From: Burkholderiales bacterium
GTDB taxonomy: Bacteria; Pseudomonadota; Gammaproteobacteria; Burkholderiales; Usitatibacteraceae
Assembly (NCBI GenBank): GCA_025360815.1
Contig: JANYBL010000045.1
Coordinates: forward strand, 1 to 52,522
Direction of reading: 5' to 3'
Length of the DNA stretch: 52,522 nt
Position numbers and translations under genes: made by a program. Each line of letters starts with the position of its first letter. Position 1 is the stretch's first letter. Shown in pieces: positions 10,017 through 18,378 of the stretch. A model generated the notes under the pieces. It had not been told where the DNA came from. It did not search any database and was given only the letters and a program-made list of their open reading frames with translations.

Positions 10017-12236
10017 ATGAGCCCCAAGCACGCATTGAGCGAACGCCTCGCCAGCCTGCAATCGTGGCGGTACGGGCTCGACACGCAGATCACGCGCATT
10101 ACCCATGCACTGAGCGAGGCCGGTTTTTTGCCTGCCGATACCGCGCAGCAACTTGCCAGCATTCAAGCGCGTGTTGCCAACGAACGGGTTTCGATTGGTT
10201 TTGTTGCTGAATACACGCGCGGCAAGTCGGAACTCATCAATGCATTATTTTTTGGCGATTTGGGTCGCCGTCTGCTGCCGTCCGGCGTGGGGCGCACGAC
10301 CCGTTGCGTAACCGAGCTGCGCTTTGATCGCAACGTCAAAACGGGCTTGCGACTGCTGCCCATTGAGACCCGCGAAAGCTCGCTGAAATTCAGCGAATTA
10401 TTTGATGATGAAAGCCAATGGCGCACCGTTTTATTCGACGCCGATAACGAGGATTCCATGGGGCGCGCACTCGCGGCGCTGTCCGAGACCAAACGGATTT
10501 CGATTGCCGATGCCGTCGCGTGGGGCTTGCACGGCGAGGCGCTTGGTATGCTGGAAGAGCAAAGCCGTCAAACCCTGAACACCAAAGCGGTCGTCGCCAA
10601 AACAGTTGAAATTAGCAAAAGTATTGCCGATAAAAATGCCGCCGTAAAAAACGCGATCGACAACAAGTCGCCTGATGCAGAGTCGATCAGTGTGAATGCG
10701 ACAACAATGACCAGCGCGTTTATCGATGTGCCCCGCTGGCGCTATGCCGTTATCAACTTTCCACATCCCCTACTCGATGCGGGTTTGGTCATTATTGATA
10801 CGCCCGGTTTGGCAGCGTTTTCGACCGAGCCTGAAGCGGCGCGCGAGCGCTTGCTGCATGCCGACGCGATGTTGTTCGTGCTAGATATCAATTGCGGTGT
10901 GCAAAAACCCGATCTCGTTCTCTGGCGCGACCATCTTGGCGGGCATCTTGGTAAAACAGGCAGCAACCAACTCGGTGCGCGCAACACCATCATTGACAAT
11001 AAATTCGACCTTGAAGCGGAAACGTTGGATCAGGCTCGGCTCGTGATCTTAAATAAAATTGACGAGCTCACGCTGCCTGATTCGCCCACAATGCCGACAA
11101 CGAACAAACACCCTGACAAACTCAACGACAGTCGCGACCTGCTACGCGAAATGGATCGTCGCGTCCGCGAGACCGCCGATTTGCTACGCGTTGATCCCAT
11201 GACGGTGATTCCGGTATCGGCACGTTTAGGGCTCGCGGGTGCATTTGAAAGTGATACTGATAAAACCCTGAAAAGCCGCTTGTATCAACTCACCCGTAGC
11301 CTAGCCGAGCAATTACCCCAAACGCGACAAGAGGCGCAATCGAAAGCAATGACCCGCACACTTTCCGGGCTCATCGAGGCCGCGCAGGGCGAGCTCGATC
11401 AACAGCGCTATATGGCTCTCACTGGCCTGAGCAATCTTGGTGTGGTACGCCAAAAAAATAAAAAAATGATGTCCAATATTGTCGATCAGACCCACGCCAA
11501 ACAAGTACGGCTAGAATCGACCTTCAAAGAGCTTCGCGGTATCAAGGGCGTGCACAGCAAATTGGCCGAAGAACTAGCCGTTGTGGTCGATGTCGATTCA
11601 GCGACAAAAGACATCCAGCGCGCCAAGGCAGCAATTGCCGCCAGCAACACAGCCACAACGGTCACGCAAAACTGCAATCGGTATTTCGCCGTCACCGAAG
11701 AAAAGCTCGATGCGATTGAATTAAAAGTGACGGAAATTCGTACCTTGTTTAGCACCATCGGCGGGAAAATGCGCAAAGAATTTGGCTTGGACGATATTGA
11801 TCAATTCGATGCGCACCCCTTCGCCACACACCGTTTCCAGATCGAATTGGATAAGGCGCGTGAAAAGGCCACGGCCGAATTTGCCAAATCGAGCAATCTG
11901 TTGGTCAGGCGTGGTGCCGCGCTCGCCGATCAGTTTGAAGATGTCGTCGCCGACCGCGTACTCAATATTTTTAAAATCGCCCAGCGCGAATCCGCTACTT
12001 GGATGCGTGGCCTTTACAACAGCTTGGAGAGACCGTTGGGTGAACTTAAAACGCAAATGGAGCAACGCTCATCGAGCGTCGACAAAGTCAAAGTCGCCGA
12101 GCTTGATTTGGCCGAGCGCATTGCCGAGCTGCAAGCGGAGCTCGACGTCATTAAACGCAAACACGAAACCTTAGCCGACGCGCGTTCTGGCTTAGAACGC
12201 TTTCTGGGACAGCGGCGCGACCAGGGCGCAGGATAG
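10017..12236 (+). CDS. bacterial dynamin-like GTPase
   Basis: This 739-residue protein is a dynamin-superfamily GTPase. The P-loop is AEYTRGKS at residues 64-71, where typical members read GxxxxGKS; the G2 threonines lie in GRTTR (92-96), G3 is DTPG near 261 and G4 is NKID near 345. An insert of roughly 100 residues separates the G2 and G3 regions. The C-terminal half is rich in charged helices (about 450-735) and ends in a coiled coil. I see no strong membrane-spanning hydrophobic pair. Such proteins act in membrane remodelling or protection, but this one's role cannot be read from context: neighbours are mutM and a convergent hydrolase. The start follows no strong ribosome binding site. Confidence 0.83.
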   Translation: MSPKHALSERLASLQSWRYGLDTQITRITHALSEAGFLPADTAQQLASIQARVANERVSIGFVAEYTRGKSELINALFFGDLGRRLLPSGVGRTTRCVTELRFDRNVKTGLRLLPIETRESSLKFSELFDDESQWRTVLFDADNEDSMGRALAALSETKRISIADAVAWGLHGEALGMLEEQSRQTLNTKAVVAKTVEISKSIADKNAAVKNAIDNKSPDAESISVNATTMTSAFIDVPRWRYAVINFPHPLLDAGLVIIDTPGLAAFSTEPEAARERLLHADAMLFVLDINCGVQKPDLVLWRDHLGGHLGKTGSNQLGARNTIIDNKFDLEAETLDQARLVILNKIDELTLPDSPTMPTTNKHPDKLNDSRDLLREMDRRVRETADLLRVDPMTVIPVSARLGLAGAFESDTDKTLKSRLYQLTRSLAEQLPQTRQEAQSKAMTRTLSGLIEAAQGELDQQRYMALTGLSNLGVVRQKNKKMMSNIVDQTHAKQVRLESTFKELRGIKGVHSKLAEELAVVVDVDSATKDIQRAKAAIAASNTATTVTQNCNRYFAVTEEKLDAIELKVTEIRTLFSTIGGKMRKEFGLDDIDQFDAHPFATHRFQIELDKAREKATAEFAKSSNLLVRRGAALADQFEDVVADRVLNIFKIAQRESATWMRGLYNSLERPLGELKTQMEQRSSSVDKVKVAELDLAERIAELQAELDVIKRKHETLADARSGLERFLGQRRDQGAG

Positions 12237-12250
12237 GACTGCCCCGTTGA

Positions 12251-12320
12251 GGTTTTTGGTTTTTGGTTTTTGGTTTTTGGTTTTTGGTTTTTGGTTTTTG
12301 GTTTTTGGTTTTTGGTTTTT
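12251..12320. repeat. ten perfect tandem copies of the heptamer GGTTTTT
   Basis: Seventy bases consist of ten uninterrupted GGTTTTT units, 15 bases past the stop of the dynamin-like gene and before the end of the convergent hydrolase gene. The unit length is not a multiple of three. Read on the minus strand it gives meaningless KTKNQKP-type peptides. It resembles a slippage-prone simple repeat; a regulatory or terminator role is possible but unproven. Confidence 0.97.
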
Positions 12321-12457
12321 GTACCGGCTGAGCTGGCAATCGCGCACAATTTTCAAATAGAAGTCCAGTAACGGCGGGCACTTCAGGGCATAAACCTGCC
12401 GAAATGCCCGTCGATACTGGGGTTAGAATATTGTTGTCAAAGTTTGCGTTGCTCAAA

Positions 12458-13945
12458 TCAGTTTTTGGTCGCTAGCGTACGTTTCAGAAATTCGATGGTT
12501 TTGGGCCATGCATCCGCCTGCGCTTTCGCGTTTCCCATTGGCGTGCCGCCGCCCTTCATTAGACCCAAATCGTATTGGGTGGTGGGGTCAAAGCCAGTAC
12601 CTGTTAGATAATGCCCGGCCTCGGTATAGATCAGCGACACAGTGTCTAGTTTTGCAGCGGCGCGGCGCTCGGCTATGTTATGCGCCATCATCGCTGAGTT
12701 CCAAACCTGATCGTCTTGTCCCGCGACGAGCAGGACAGGCGCTTTTATGCGCTCAACCGGGATCCGCGCCAATACCGCAGCGGCTGGATGAGCAGCCCTC
12801 CCTTTGTCTTGAGGGCGGCGAATGCGGATATCCTCGCCAGTTTGATAGCCCATAAACTCCTGTGCAAAGTCCACATAAGGCACGAACGCAAACGGCTTGC
12901 CGTTGAACGCGAACGATGCCCGTTTGCCCGGCTCAACCTTGTCGCCCCAGCCTTCCCACACCACATCGCTGGGCACTATCGCCACCACTGCCCTCACCCA
13001 CGGCAAATGCACGGCTGCCAGCAACGCAAACTCTGCGCCCTTTGAAGTGCCGTGAATCGCGATACGATTGGCATCGACGTCTGCACGGGTTTTGAGCCAT
13101 GCCCTTGCCTCATTTAATCGCTCGATGGGAATATCGGCAAATGCAGCAGGCAAGGTCGGCAATTCCGCTTTTTGGCTGGGCCAATTTGGCGGCGAATAAT
13201 AAGGCAATGCCAACACCGCGAACCCATGCGATGCAAGCTGTGCGGCCCCGCGGGTCACCGTCGAGCCACCCTCAGAGCCGCCCAGCAGAATGATGGCGGG
13301 GCGCTTCGTGGGGGTGGGGGTGGGCGCGGAGTTGGAGGCCGGCGCATTCACGACGCGCTGCGGGCTGAGCCCTGCCGCGGTTTTTTGGATCGCAAAAACA
13401 GCACCGGGAAATTGTTCGACCGCTTCGGTAACCACATCGGCTAGCGCTTTGATGAAGGTAATTGTTTTCTCGGCGATCACGGTATTGTCGGTGATGTTGA
13501 TTGCTCGCAACCGGACTTCCATCAGCGGCCGATCCGCCGGCACCTCTTCCTTGACCGGCCGCATAGACCAAAATAGCCCGCTTACATCAGCGCGCTTATA
13601 GGTTCCAGTTTCTAGGGTTCCAGCTTCTAAGGTTCCAGCTTTTAAGGCTCCTGTTTTTGGCTCGGCTGTAGCCAAATCAACTTTGCCGCTGGCATCGGCA
13701 TTGAATGCTGCCTCGGCCCGATATAGAGCGCGTTTTTCGCCCCCCCACTCAAGGACCACTCTTTCGCTCACAATTTTAATTGTTTGATTGGGCAGCAGTC
13801 CGTCTACCGATATCGCCACGGCGTCGCCCAGCAGCACTGGCGACGCCGGCGCGACATTAAATTTCTGCGCCCATACTGGGACGCAAAAAATGCATGAAGC
13901 CGTGACCAGCACAAATGGTCGTGCGAACCTCAATTTGTCCTTCAA
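12458..13945 (-). CDS. BAAT-type acyl-CoA thioester hydrolase / acyltransferase-like alpha/beta hydrolase, exported
   Basis: The 495-residue protein has a signal peptide (cleavage near VWAQ), an N-terminal beta-rich domain like the BAAT/acyl-CoA thioesterase N-domain (DAVAISVDGLLPNQTI), and a C-terminal alpha/beta hydrolase domain. The nucleophile elbow GTSKGAEF lies near residue 300, the acid in GQDDQVW near 410 and the histidine in EAGHYL near 444. The serine replaces the cysteine of true bile-acid conjugases, as in many bacterial members. A run of four imperfect pentapeptide repeats (AGTLE-like) inserts near residue 100. The true substrate is unknown. It is convergent with the dynamin-like gene. 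Confidence 0.82.
   Translation of the reverse strand: MKDKLRFARPFVLVTASCIFCVPVWAQKFNVAPASPVLLGDAVAISVDGLLPNQTIKIVSERVVLEWGGEKRALYRAEAAFNADASGKVDLATAEPKTGALKAGTLEAGTLETGTYKRADVSGLFWSMRPVKEEVPADRPLMEVRLRAINITDNTVIAEKTITFIKALADVVTEAVEQFPGAVFAIQKTAAGLSPQRVVNAPASNSAPTPTPTKRPAIILLGGSEGGSTVTRGAAQLASHGFAVLALPYYSPPNWPSQKAELPTLPAAFADIPIERLNEARAWLKTRADVDANRIAIHGTSKGAEFALLAAVHLPWVRAVVAIVPSDVVWEGWGDKVEPGKRASFAFNGKPFAFVPYVDFAQEFMGYQTGEDIRIRRPQDKGRAAHPAAAVLARIPVERIKAPVLLVAGQDDQVWNSAMMAHNIAERRAAAKLDTVSLIYTEAGHYLTGTGFDPTTQYDLGLMKGGGTPMGNAKAQADAWPKTIEFLKRTLATKN
13599..13658 (-). repeat. four imperfect 15-base tandem repeats inside the hydrolase gene
   Basis: Four successive 15-base units of the type AGGTTCCAGCTTCTA keep the frame and encode KTGAL-KAGTL-EAGTL-ETGTY in the N-terminal domain. 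The unit is a multiple of three, so copy changes alter length without breaking the protein. Confidence 0.9.
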
Positions 13946-14108
13946 TTTGATCTCCTAAAAAATATGATTGAACATTGCTTAAATCCGCAAACAAATCATA
14001 TGCAAACGCGCACACGGTCGTACCGTCAATGTGACGGGCGGCAGATTTGCGTCGCGAAAGGCCGAATTGAGATGTTGAGCGGTTGCGCAATTTGCGCCCC
14101 CAAGTCCC

Positions 14109-14474
14109 TCACAGCAAAACAGTATCTTCATCCGAATAAGCGGGTGAGCTTGCGCATAAAATCTTCAGCGGCACGGTTCCAGTGTTGGTAACGCAATGCT
14201 TCGTACCCGGCACAATCACAATGGTGTCACCGGAGGCGATGGCAAAAACGTTCTCGCCCAAGATCATCTGTCCAACACCACTGGTAATGTGATAAATCTC
14301 CTCGGTGATCGGATGTATGTGCAGCAGCGTGGTTGTACCGGGCTCGACGATCGCTTCCGCGAAACTCTGCGCATGCGAGCCCATGGCGGCATGAACATTG
14401 GGGTGCATCAGCTCGCGGATGGTTGACCCGTCTTTGGTGACGAAGGCGGGCACGCTTTGATAACTTGTTTTCAT
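14109..14474 (-). CDS. small cupin-domain protein
   Basis: A single-domain cupin of 121 residues. The metal-binding motif is complete: H52 and H54 (LHIHPITEEIYH), E58 or E59, and H93 (PGTKHCV); the glycine-rich turn SGVGQMILG lies between the motifs. Such stand-alone cupins bind a divalent metal and may be small-molecule sensors or dioxygenase-like enzymes; the substrate cannot be told. It is transcribed away from argJ and toward the hydrolase gene, with 163 bases between them. Confidence 0.86.
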   Translation of the reverse strand: MKTSYQSVPAFVTKDGSTIRELMHPNVHAAMGSHAQSFAEAIVEPGTTTLLHIHPITEEIYHITSGVGQMILGENVFAIASGDTIVIVPGTKHCVTNTGTVPLKILCASSPAYSDEDTVLL

Positions 14475-14688
14475 GTTGTTACATTCTCTTGTTAACGTGT
14501 GGAAGGTTCCATGACATAATTTTGCATGAACTTTTGTAATATTTTGCGTAATGCTCTGCAGACGCGCACAAAACTGTAAGAGCTTGTGCGGATTTGGGAG
14601 AACAACTCCTCATACCAACCACTCCCCACGTATTTTTTCATAAGCGCATTTTTAAAAGCGTTTCCAAAAAAGCGAGATCGAAAACATT

Positions 14689-15918
14689 ATGGCCGTCAAT
14701 TACCAACTCCCTACTCCAGCGTCGTTGCACCCTGTTCCCGGCATCACACTGGGCTACGCAGAGGCTCATATTCGCAAACCCAATCGCAAAGACATGCTGC
14801 TCGTCGTGCTCGACCCCGGCACCCGTGCAGCAGGCGTCTTTACGCAAAACCGCTTTTGCGCGGCACCTGTCACGCTCTGCCGCAATTACCTTGAATACAC
14901 GATGGAAACACGCGCACTCATCATCAATACCGGCTGTGCCAATGCCGGTACCGGCGACATCGGCATGACCAATGCACGAGCCACCACCAAAGCGGTCGCG
15001 GATGCATTGCATATCAAGCCGCAGCAAGTGTTGCCGTTTTCAACCGGCGTAATCTTGGAGCATTTGCCGATGGATCGCTTACTCGCGGGCATTCCACATT
15101 GCATCGCCAATTTGAAACCCGATGGCTGGTTTGACGCTGCGCACGCGATCATGACCACCGATACCGTCCCCAAGGCCGTCTCAAAACAAATTCAAATCGG
15201 CGGAAAAACGGTAACGATCACCGGCATCTCGAAAGGGGCGGGCATGATCCAGCCGAACATGGCGACCATGCTGGGCTTCATTGCCACTGATGCTGTCGTC
15301 GGCCCGGACGTTCTCCAAGCCATGGTGAAGCATGCTGCGGACGCCTCTTTTAATTCCATCACGATCGATGGCGACACCTCCACCAATGATTCCTTCGTCT
15401 TGATCGCCACCGGCAAAGCGGGGCACGCGCAGATCAACGGTGAAGGCACGGCAGAATACGGGCAGTTGCAATTGGCCGTAAACGATGTGGCGATTGAATT
15501 GGCACAGGCTATCGTGCGTGATGGCGAGGGCGCAACTAAATTTATCACCATCAAAGTCGAAGGCGGCAAGACCCACGCCGAATGCATGAAAATTGCCAAG
15601 GCGATTGGTCATTCGCCGCTGGTTAAAACTGCATTTTTTGCCAGTGACCCCAACCTCGGGCGCATTCTAGCTGCCATCGGTTATGCAGGCGTGAATGATC
15701 TTGATCCCACCACACTCAAGCTCTATCTGGGCGATGTATTAGTTGCCGAGAACGGTGGCCGCGCGGCGAGCTATAAAGAAGAAGATGGCGTGCGCGTTAT
15801 GAAAGCAGCCGAAATTTTAATTCGGGTAGAGTTGAATCGAGGGCGCGAAAAATGTACGTTGTGGACTTGCGATTTTTCGTACGATTACGTAAAAATTAAT
15901 GCAGATTACCGTTCTTAA
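14689..15918 (+). CDS. argJ: bifunctional glutamate N-acetyltransferase/amino-acid N-acetyltransferase
   Basis: ArgJ transfers acetyl from N-acetylornithine to glutamate in the cyclic arginine pathway. The autocatalytic cleavage site is clear: [14 protein letters not shown], with T193 as the new N-terminal nucleophile of the beta chain. The oxyanion element is within FSTGVILE. The length of 409 residues is typical. The C-terminus ends [10 protein letters not shown], the usual ArgJ ending. It is followed by a DUF815 ATPase and mutT on the same strand, a common betaproteobacterial run. Confidence 0.97.
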   Translation: MAVNYQLPTPASLHPVPGITLGYAEAHIRKPNRKDMLLVVLDPGTRAAGVFTQNRFCAAPVTLCRNYLEYTMETRALIINTGCANAGTGDIGMTNARATTKAVADALHIKPQQVLPFSTGVILEHLPMDRLLAGIPHCIANLKPDGWFDAAHAIMTTDTVPKAVSKQIQIGGKTVTITGISKGAGMIQPNMATMLGFIATDAVVGPDVLQAMVKHAADASFNSITIDGDTSTNDSFVLIATGKAGHAQINGEGTAEYGQLQLAVNDVAIELAQAIVRDGEGATKFITIKVEGGKTHAECMKIAKAIGHSPLVKTAFFASDPNLGRILAAIGYAGVNDLDPTTLKLYLGDVLVAENGGRAASYKEEDGVRVMKAAEILIRVELNRGREKCTLWTCDFSYDYVKINADYRS

Positions 15919-15982
15919 TTTTTAACCATTTTAATGTTTTCGACGCTTTAACATTTTCAAGGCGCAATGAGGTTTATCGATC

Positions 15983-16969
15983 ATGTTTGGGAAGCTAGAA
16001 GCATCGCTCGTTAAAACGCTGGCTCGTGCGGAAAAACTCATTGATCGGGCTGAGGCTTTTTTGCCGGAAGCGCACGCTGCAAATGATTGGTCGTCCATTG
16101 CCTATCGGTGGCGGCGCAATCGTGGCTCTGGTCGCGGTTTTCTACAAGCTGTCGCACATCCGCACATCATTCGTTTTGATGATCTAAAAGATATTGACGA
16201 ACAAAAATCACGGCTCGATGCCAACACCAGACAATTCGTCGCAGGCCGCACCGCGAACAATGTGCTACTCACAGGCGCACGCGGAACCGGCAAATCATCC
16301 TTGGTAAAAGCGGCGTTGCATCGCTACGCCAAGCAGGGCTTGCGGTTGGTTGAGGTCGATAAAGCCGACCTGGTCGATTTGCCCGAGATCGCGGATTTGT
16401 TAGCCGCCCGCAAAGAGCGCTTTATTATTTTCAGCGATGATCTGTCATTCGAGGCAAACGATCCCGGCTACAAGGCGTTGAAATCGGTGCTTGACGGTGG
16501 AATCGCTGCGACCAGTGACAATATGCTGGTGTACGCCACCAGCAACCGTCGTCACCTCATGCCGGAAAAGATGCGTGAAAACGAAGATGCCAAACACACC
16601 GATGATGGCGAAATCCATCCCGGCGAAACGACAGAAGAAAAAATTTCACTTTCTGAGCGCTTCGGCTTGTGGCTCTCATTTTATCCGTTTGGGCAAGATC
16701 AATATTTGGAGATTGCATACCATTGGGTTGCCGTATTGTCGTCAAAAAGCGGACCCAAGCACGCGCCAAGAAACACCCCGACGAGCACATTGGACGATCT
16801 CGAATTGCTACGTCGGGCTGCGCTGCTCTGGGCGCTGGAACGTGGCTCACGCAGCGGCCGTGTGGCCTACCAATTTGCCAGGGACTGGGCGGGGAATATT
16901 GCTGTCACACCGCTGCCAAGGACAGCGCGGGCACAAAAAAAGCGCAGCGCAAAAGCATCGACCAAATGA
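15983..16969 (+). CDS. DUF815-family AAA-type ATPase
   Basis: A 328-residue P-loop ATPase of the DUF815 family. Walker A is GARGTGKS at residues 98-105, Walker B is [11 protein letters not shown] with aspartates at 152-153, and a polar sensor-like segment, [13 protein letters not shown], follows. An arginine-rich C-terminal region ends near [13 protein letters not shown]. The biochemical role of the family is not established. Its stop overlaps the mutT start as ATGA, so the two are translationally coupled; argJ lies 64 bases upstream. Confidence 0.9.
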   Translation: MFGKLEASLVKTLARAEKLIDRAEAFLPEAHAANDWSSIAYRWRRNRGSGRGFLQAVAHPHIIRFDDLKDIDEQKSRLDANTRQFVAGRTANNVLLTGARGTGKSSLVKAALHRYAKQGLRLVEVDKADLVDLPEIADLLAARKERFIIFSDDLSFEANDPGYKALKSVLDGGIAATSDNMLVYATSNRRHLMPEKMRENEDAKHTDDGEIHPGETTEEKISLSERFGLWLSFYPFGQDQYLEIAYHWVAVLSSKSGPKHAPRNTPTSTLDDLELLRRAALLWALERGSRSGRVAYQFARDWAGNIAVTPLPRTARAQKKRSAKASTK

Positions 16970-17373
16970 ACATTACTGACGTTGCCGTCGCTGTTTTTAT
17001 TAGACCCGACCGCACGTTTCTTCTCTCATCGCGCCCGATCGGCAAACCCTACGCGGGTTTTTGGGAATTCCCTGGCGGCAAAATCGAGGGCGGTGAAACC
17101 GTCCATGATGCTTTGGTACGTGAACTCATCGAAGAACTAAACGTCACCATCACCCACGCAACGCCGTGGTTTACGTTCATGATGCGCTACACCCATGCCA
17201 ACGTACGTCTACATTGCTGGCAGGTGCAAGAATGGCATGGTGAAATGCGTGGAATGGAAGGGCAAGCGTTTCAATGGCAATCATTAGATGCGCTGACGGT
17301 GTCGCCCACCTTGCCGGGTTGTGTGCCAATTTTTGAGGCGTTGGGTCAGAAGGATTGGAACATCTCATCATGA
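16966..17373 (+). CDS. mutT: NUDIX hydrolase, MutT-like 8-oxo-dGTP diphosphatase
   Basis: MutT hydrolyses 8-oxo-dGTP to the monophosphate, cleansing the nucleotide pool. The Nudix box is perfect: G38 x5 E44 x7 R52 E53 L x E56 E57. The opening [10 protein letters not shown] and [18 protein letters not shown] match MutT of Proteobacteria. From the ATG at 16966 the protein has 135 residues, the family size; a longer open frame runs upstream through the DUF815 gene but is not coding. The ATGA overlap with the upstream gene supports this start. It is convergent with the Hsp20 gene. Confidence 0.93.
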   Translation: MNITDVAVAVFIRPDRTFLLSSRPIGKPYAGFWEFPGGKIEGGETVHDALVRELIEELNVTITHATPWFTFMMRYTHANVRLHCWQVQEWHGEMRGMEGQAFQWQSLDALTVSPTLPGCVPIFEALGQKDWNISS

Positions 17374-17381
17374 CGCATGAT

Positions 17382-17447
17382 TACGGCACTCTTTCCAATG
17401 GGAGAGAATGCCGTAGCGGATGCCACAACGGTTGGGCAAGGCAACCG
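17382..17447. other. two hairpins between convergent mutT and Hsp20 genes
   Basis: A seven-base perfect stem TACGGCA/TGCCGTA (17382-17388 with 17409-17415) and a five-base stem CGGTT/AACCG (17429-17447) lie in the 88-base convergent gap. Neither is followed by a T run, so they are not classical terminators, though they may serve a similar purpose. Confidence 0.4.
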
Positions 17448-17461
17448 GTGCCCCGACAATA

Positions 17462-17938
17462 TTAAGCGGCTTGCCGATTTAAAAAGCCAACTTTGTCGTT
17501 TGCTGCACCGACAGTGGTGACATCATCAATCAAGATTTTTCGCGGCTTCAATGTGTCAGGAATTTCACGAACTAATTCAATATTGAGTAAGCCATTGTCG
17601 AGCGACGCGCTGACTACTTTTACGTGGTCGGCCAACTGAAAGCGGTGCTCGAAACTGCGGCTTGCGATACCGCGATGCAAGAACGTTTTGGCAGCTTCAT
17701 CTTTCGCCTTGCGTCCGATAATTTTGAGCGTATCGCGTTCGGATTCCAAGTCGAGCTCCGAGCGATCAAAGCCCGCAACGGCCATGGCGATGCGATAGCG
17801 ATCTTCGCTGACGCGTTCGATGTTGTACGGTGGATAGCTTGGTTGTGCGTCGGCGAGTTGCGCAGCATCGAACAAATGCGCGAAGCGGTCAAAGCCGATG
17901 GCCGAGCGGTAGAGAGGGGAAAAATCAAAGTGACGCAT
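17462..17938 (-). CDS. small heat-shock protein Hsp20 (IbpA-like)
   Basis: A 158-residue alpha-crystallin-type holdase. The N-terminus MRHFDFSPLYRSAIGFDRF is the IbpA/IbpB signature; the alpha-crystallin domain follows (PPYNIERVSEDRYRIAMAVAGF through GLLNIELVREIP), and the C-terminal anchoring motif appears as the PRKILID stretch. The start at 17938 is chosen for this N-terminus and its AAAGGA ribosome binding site; an upstream ATG at 18088 lies inside the leader. A sigma-32 promoter and a leader hairpin over the ribosome binding site indicate heat control both of transcription and, probably, translation. Confidence 0.95.
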   Translation of the reverse strand: MRHFDFSPLYRSAIGFDRFAHLFDAAQLADAQPSYPPYNIERVSEDRYRIAMAVAGFDRSELDLESERDTLKIIGRKAKDEAAKTFLHRGIASRSFEHRFQLADHVKVVSASLDNGLLNIELVREIPDTLKPRKILIDDVTTVGAANDKVGFLNRQAA

Positions 17939-17942
17939 AAAA

Positions 17943-17958
17943 TATCCTTTCAAAGATA
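17943..17958 (-). promoter_or_regulatory. ribosome-binding-site hairpin, candidate RNA thermometer
   Basis: In the Hsp20 mRNA the sequence UAUCUU-UGAA-AGGAUA folds into a six-pair stem with a four-base loop that contains the AAAGGA ribosome binding site, six bases before the ATG. UCUU facing AGGA resembles the FourU/ROSE principle of short stems that melt with heat. A further eight-base hairpin (18002-18026) and a seven-base one (18031-18055) stand upstream in the same leader. Confidence 0.5.
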
Positions 17959-18060
17959 AGCGATATGTACGATATGTAACGAACAACTTGGTGACTAAAA
18001 ATCGTCGGCAAACCATCCGCCGACGACAACTGCAAGCCTCACTTGAGCGCTTGCACAAAA

Positions 18061-18089
18061 AAGATGGGGCGACATTTTTTTGTTTCAAG
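18061..18089 (-). promoter_or_regulatory. sigma-32 heat-shock promoter of the Hsp20 gene
   Basis: On the minus strand CTTGAAA (18083-18089) and CCCCATCTT (18061-18069) are separated by 13 bases. This matches the sigma-32 consensus CTTGAAA-N11 to 16-CCCCATNT essentially perfectly. The transcript would start near 18054, leaving a leader of about 115 bases before the Hsp20 ATG. Confidence 0.9.
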
Positions 18090-18378
18090 TGGTGTCAATT
18101 GAGCTGATTGTGCTGTGCAAAGATGCGGCACCCAGGTGAAATAGTTTCATTTTTCAAAACTCGCCATTTCACGAGCATTTCGAGACACTAATGCTTGGAA
18201 AACCAGGCCAGTACTCGCGTCTCTAATCTAGGCCGGTCGCGGTTGGAATTATAAATGACCGCAAATTGTCACTAATTAGTCGTATGCTTTGCGTTCTTCT
18301 GCAGTTCAAAAAACGGCGGGGAAATTGTTCACACAAAAACTCAATGATGATTGTTACCACTTTCCAAAGGGATTTTTC

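Noticed and set aside
12014-12456. Minus-strand frames with KTKNQKP repeats
   Set aside because: The peptides are only a reading of the GGTTTTT array and the 3' end of the dynamin-like gene; no start signal.
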